Positions 7,423-8,379 of a DNA stretch of 8,379 nt are shown one piece after another. This DNA comes from Burkholderiales bacterium. GTDB taxonomy: Bacteria; Pseudomonadota; Gammaproteobacteria; Burkholderiales; Burkholderiaceae_A. How positions within the stretch are numbered: position 1 is the stretch's first letter; the number at the start of each line of letters is the position of its first letter. The notes beneath the pieces were generated by a model. That model did not search any database and had not been told where the DNA came from. It was given only the letters and a program-made list of their open reading frames with translations. The DNA lies in the NCBI GenBank assembly GCA_030828265.1, contig JAURCW010000047.1:1-8379 (forward strand). Reading direction: 5' to 3'. The translations under genes were made by a program, and so were the position numbers.

Positions 7423-7428
7423 TACTAT
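7423..7428 (+). promoter_or_regulatory. Candidate -10 element for the small membrane protein gene
   Basis: The bases TACTAT match TATAAT at 4 of 6 positions and fit TAnnnT. They lie 7 bases before ATG 7436 and overlap, by two bases, the opposite-strand CATAAT. No convincing -35 is found upstream. Assignment is by pattern and by the mirror symmetry with the other strand. Confidence 0.3.
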
Positions 7429-7432
7429 TATG
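7427..7432 (-). promoter_or_regulatory. Candidate -10 element for the phosphodiesterase/ABC operon
   Basis: On the - strand the bases read CATAAT, 5 of 6 matches to TATAAT, with 7 bases before ATG 7419. That spacing would place the transcription start at or next to the ATG. No good -35 is seen at 16-19 bases upstream, where the sequence is G-rich (ACGGGG). Assignment is by pattern only. Confidence 0.35.
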
Positions 7433-7435
7433 CGT

Positions 7436-7660
7436 ATGGATTCTTACACCCCCGTCATCATTATTGAAGGTTTTCTCGCCTTCGGCGTGGTCTTGTTGCT
7501 TTATTTCCTTCACGTGAGGGAGATGCGCCAGATTAAAGCCAAAAAGGCGAAGCTTGAGGCAGAACAGGCCTTAAGGCTGGACCCGCATGCCGCCGATGCG
7601 CCGGGCGTAACCAAAGAGTCTCGTCCCGAAACCAAACAGGCCACCCCCAAAGCCTCTTAG
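7436..7660 (+). CDS. Small single-span membrane protein of unknown function
   Basis: This predicted 74-residue protein has a short N-terminus (MDSYTPV), one hydrophobic helix (about residues 7-25, VIIIEGFLAFGVVLLLYFL), then a strongly basic stretch with REMRQIKAKKAK (about 28-39). A Glu/Ala segment and a hydrophilic Pro/Thr/Lys tail follow. By the positive-inside rule the C-terminus should face the cytoplasm. I know no function for it. Start choice is uncertain: in-frame ATGs at 7409, 7418, 7430 and 7436 all exist, but the first two lie inside or on the start of the divergent phosphodiesterase gene. I prefer 7436 because the protein then begins just before the helix and a -10-like hexamer sits 7 bases upstream; 7430 adds only two residues. 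No Shine-Dalgarno is visible for any of them. It is not part of the operon on the other strand but could share its promoter region. Confidence 0.7.
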   Translation: MDSYTPVIIIEGFLAFGVVLLLYFLHVREMRQIKAKKAKLEAEQALRLDPHAADAPGVTKESRPETKQATPKAS

Positions 7661-7685
7661 TTTTTTTCACTCAGTGTCGATAGTG

Positions 7686-7691
7686 TATAAA
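7686..7691 (+). promoter_or_regulatory. Candidate -10 element before the adhesin-E-like gene
   Basis: TATAAA (5 of 6 to consensus) ends 5 bases before ATG 7697 and overlaps the A of ATG 7691. A T-rich run (7661-7667) lies upstream but no properly spaced -35 is clear. If used, it would give a leaderless or nearly leaderless mRNA starting around 7697. Confidence 0.3.
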
Positions 7692-8212
7692 TGCTGATGA
7701 ATACATTAAAAGCGTTGACGGATAAGGTTTTTGGCTGGCATCAGGCCCTCTTAAGTTTGATGCTTATGGTCCTCCTGGTATCCGGTCTGCAGGCCCAGGT
7801 TACCCTGCGAATGGTGGGTGATGACAAAGACCGCAGCCGCCATTACGTGGATATCGATCGGGTTGAAATCAATGGTGATATTCGTGGCTTTTGGCGAACC
7901 GTTGACCTACCCCAGCGTGATTTCGTTGGGGCCATGAGCCTTCGGCATCGCCAGGAAATTGACTGCAAGGCAGAAACCATTCGAACCATCGTCACCACCC
8001 ATCATCAGGGCATTCGTGGCACGGGCCCAATAATTATTACCCTACCCGCTCAAGATCGCGCATTTCAGCCAATCTCTCCCGAAAACATTGACCCACGTGT
8101 TGCCACCCTAATCTGCCAGGGCCAGTTTCAACAGCGTGTTCTCAGGACCAAGTCTGCCAAACCGAAGGTTGATGCTGACGGAAACCCCATCCCCGAGGAA
8201 GAGGCCAAGTAG
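7691..8212 (+). CDS. Secreted protein resembling the surface-adhesin E family
   Basis: This 173-residue protein has a signal peptide: a basic N-terminus, a hydrophobic core (about 19-31, ALLSLMLMVLLVS) and a likely cleavage after LQA (residue 35). The mature part follows the pattern of surface-adhesin E-like domains common in Betaproteobacteria: HYVDIDRVEINGDIRGFWRTVD (51-72), then SLRHRQEIDCKAETIRTI (83-100), a Gly-rich turn, and SPENIDPRVATLICQG (129-144). Cysteines C92 and C142 are placed as the conserved disulphide pair. A charged Lys/Asp/Glu tail ends the protein. Family assignment is from remembered pattern, and many members are uncharacterised, so an adhesin role should not be assumed. 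The start could be ATG 7691 or ATG 7697; neither has a Shine-Dalgarno, and a TATAAA element overlapping 7691 would favour 7697. It lies 30 bases after the small membrane protein gene and ends 45 bases before a terminator. Confidence 0.8.
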   Translation: MLMNTLKALTDKVFGWHQALLSLMLMVLLVSGLQAQVTLRMVGDDKDRSRHYVDIDRVEINGDIRGFWRTVDLPQRDFVGAMSLRHRQEIDCKAETIRTIVTTHHQGIRGTGPIIITLPAQDRAFQPISPENIDPRVATLICQGQFQQRVLRTKSAKPKVDADGNPIPEEEAK

Positions 8213-8257
8213 CTTAACTCCCAAGGGGGCACTGGGTACGCTGACTAACTTGAGTCT

Positions 8258-8282
8258 AAAGCGGCAAGCTCTTGCCGCTTTT
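8258..8282 (+). terminator. Rho-independent terminator after the adhesin-E-like gene
   Basis: The arms AAAGCGGCAAG and CTTGCCGCTTT are a perfect 11-base inverted repeat separated by CT; a realistic hairpin has about 10 pairs and a 4-base loop. It ends in TTTT. The A-rich 5' arm could also let it work on the opposite strand. It starts 45 bases after the stop codon at 8212. Confidence 0.85.
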
Positions 8283-8332
8283 ACTAGAACCTGGCGCGCC
8301 AGGTGCGGCAAGATTCCGCCGGTAGCGGCAAG
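8261..8332. repeat. Cluster of GCGGCAAG repeats
   Basis: GCGGCAAG occurs at 8261-8268, 8305-8312 and 8325-8332, and its complement CTTGCCGC at 8271-8278. The first and the inverted copy form the terminator stem; the other two flank a GCCGG core (CCGCC/GGTAGCGG). The rest of 8213-8379 shows no convincing gene; bases after 8333 are AT-richer and could be the upstream region of the next gene. Confidence 0.5.
8289..8304. repeat. Perfect 16-base palindrome
   Basis: ACCTGGCGCGCCAGGT reads identically on both strands. It lies 6 bases past the terminator, with no T-run after it, so it does not look like a second terminator. It could be a dimeric regulator site for a gene beyond the right edge, or a structural remnant. 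Confidence 0.6.
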
Positions 8333-8379
8333 GTTTGTCCATCTTTAGAAACAATGGTTTTTGCCGATTCCAAGACAAA

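Noticed and set aside
7653..7670. T-run after the small membrane protein gene as a terminator
   Set aside because: Seven T residues follow the stop, but no stable GC hairpin precedes them.
8339..8362. CCAT / ATGG followed by five T residues as a second terminator
   Set aside because: The stem is only 4 pairs with an 11-base loop, too weak to call.

Overview
This window looks like a stretch of proteobacterial chromosome, most likely from a betaproteobacterium. The clues are a moderately high GC content, tight gene packing, an FbpC-type ferric-iron ABC ATPase and a secreted protein resembling the surface-adhesin E family, which is common in Betaproteobacteria. No mobile element, CRISPR array, tRNA or rRNA is visible. 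Coding density is very high and no gap exceeds 170 bases.

Layout: (1) 1-1512, + strand. The 3' part of an FbpC-like importer ATPase is followed after 3 bases by an alpha/beta-hydrolase. (2) 1490-2077, - strand. A membrane-anchored coiled-coil protein of unknown function converges on the hydrolase, and the two 3' ends overlap by 23 bases. (3) 2161-7419, - strand. This is a four-gene operon read right to left: a CpdA-type metallophosphoesterase, a LolD/YbbA-type ABC ATPase, a double-FtsX permease of about ten membrane spans, and a secreted CrtC/AttH lipocalin-like protein with a Tat-like signal. The first and second genes overlap by 23 bases, 18 bases separate the second and third, and the third and fourth overlap by 4. 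(4) 7436-8212, + strand. A small single-span membrane protein is followed by a secreted adhesin-E-like protein, then a clear intrinsic terminator and a short palindrome/repeat cluster at the right edge.

The ATPase, permease and lipocalin-like protein together match the gene set known as AttEFGH: an ATPase, two permease halves (fused here) and a CrtC-like exported protein. They probably form a mechanotransmission or lipid/lipoprotein-handling ABC machine in the envelope, but the substrate is unknown. Linkage to a phosphodiesterase at the head of the operon is the least expected part.

The most unusual DNA feature is the divergent start point at 7417-7438. Two genes begin only 16 bases apart, neither has a Shine-Dalgarno site, and each has a -10-like hexamer exactly 7 bases before its ATG. 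The two hexamers overlap by two bases. This suggests a compact bidirectional promoter giving two leaderless mRNAs. I found no clearly novel defence or mobile system.
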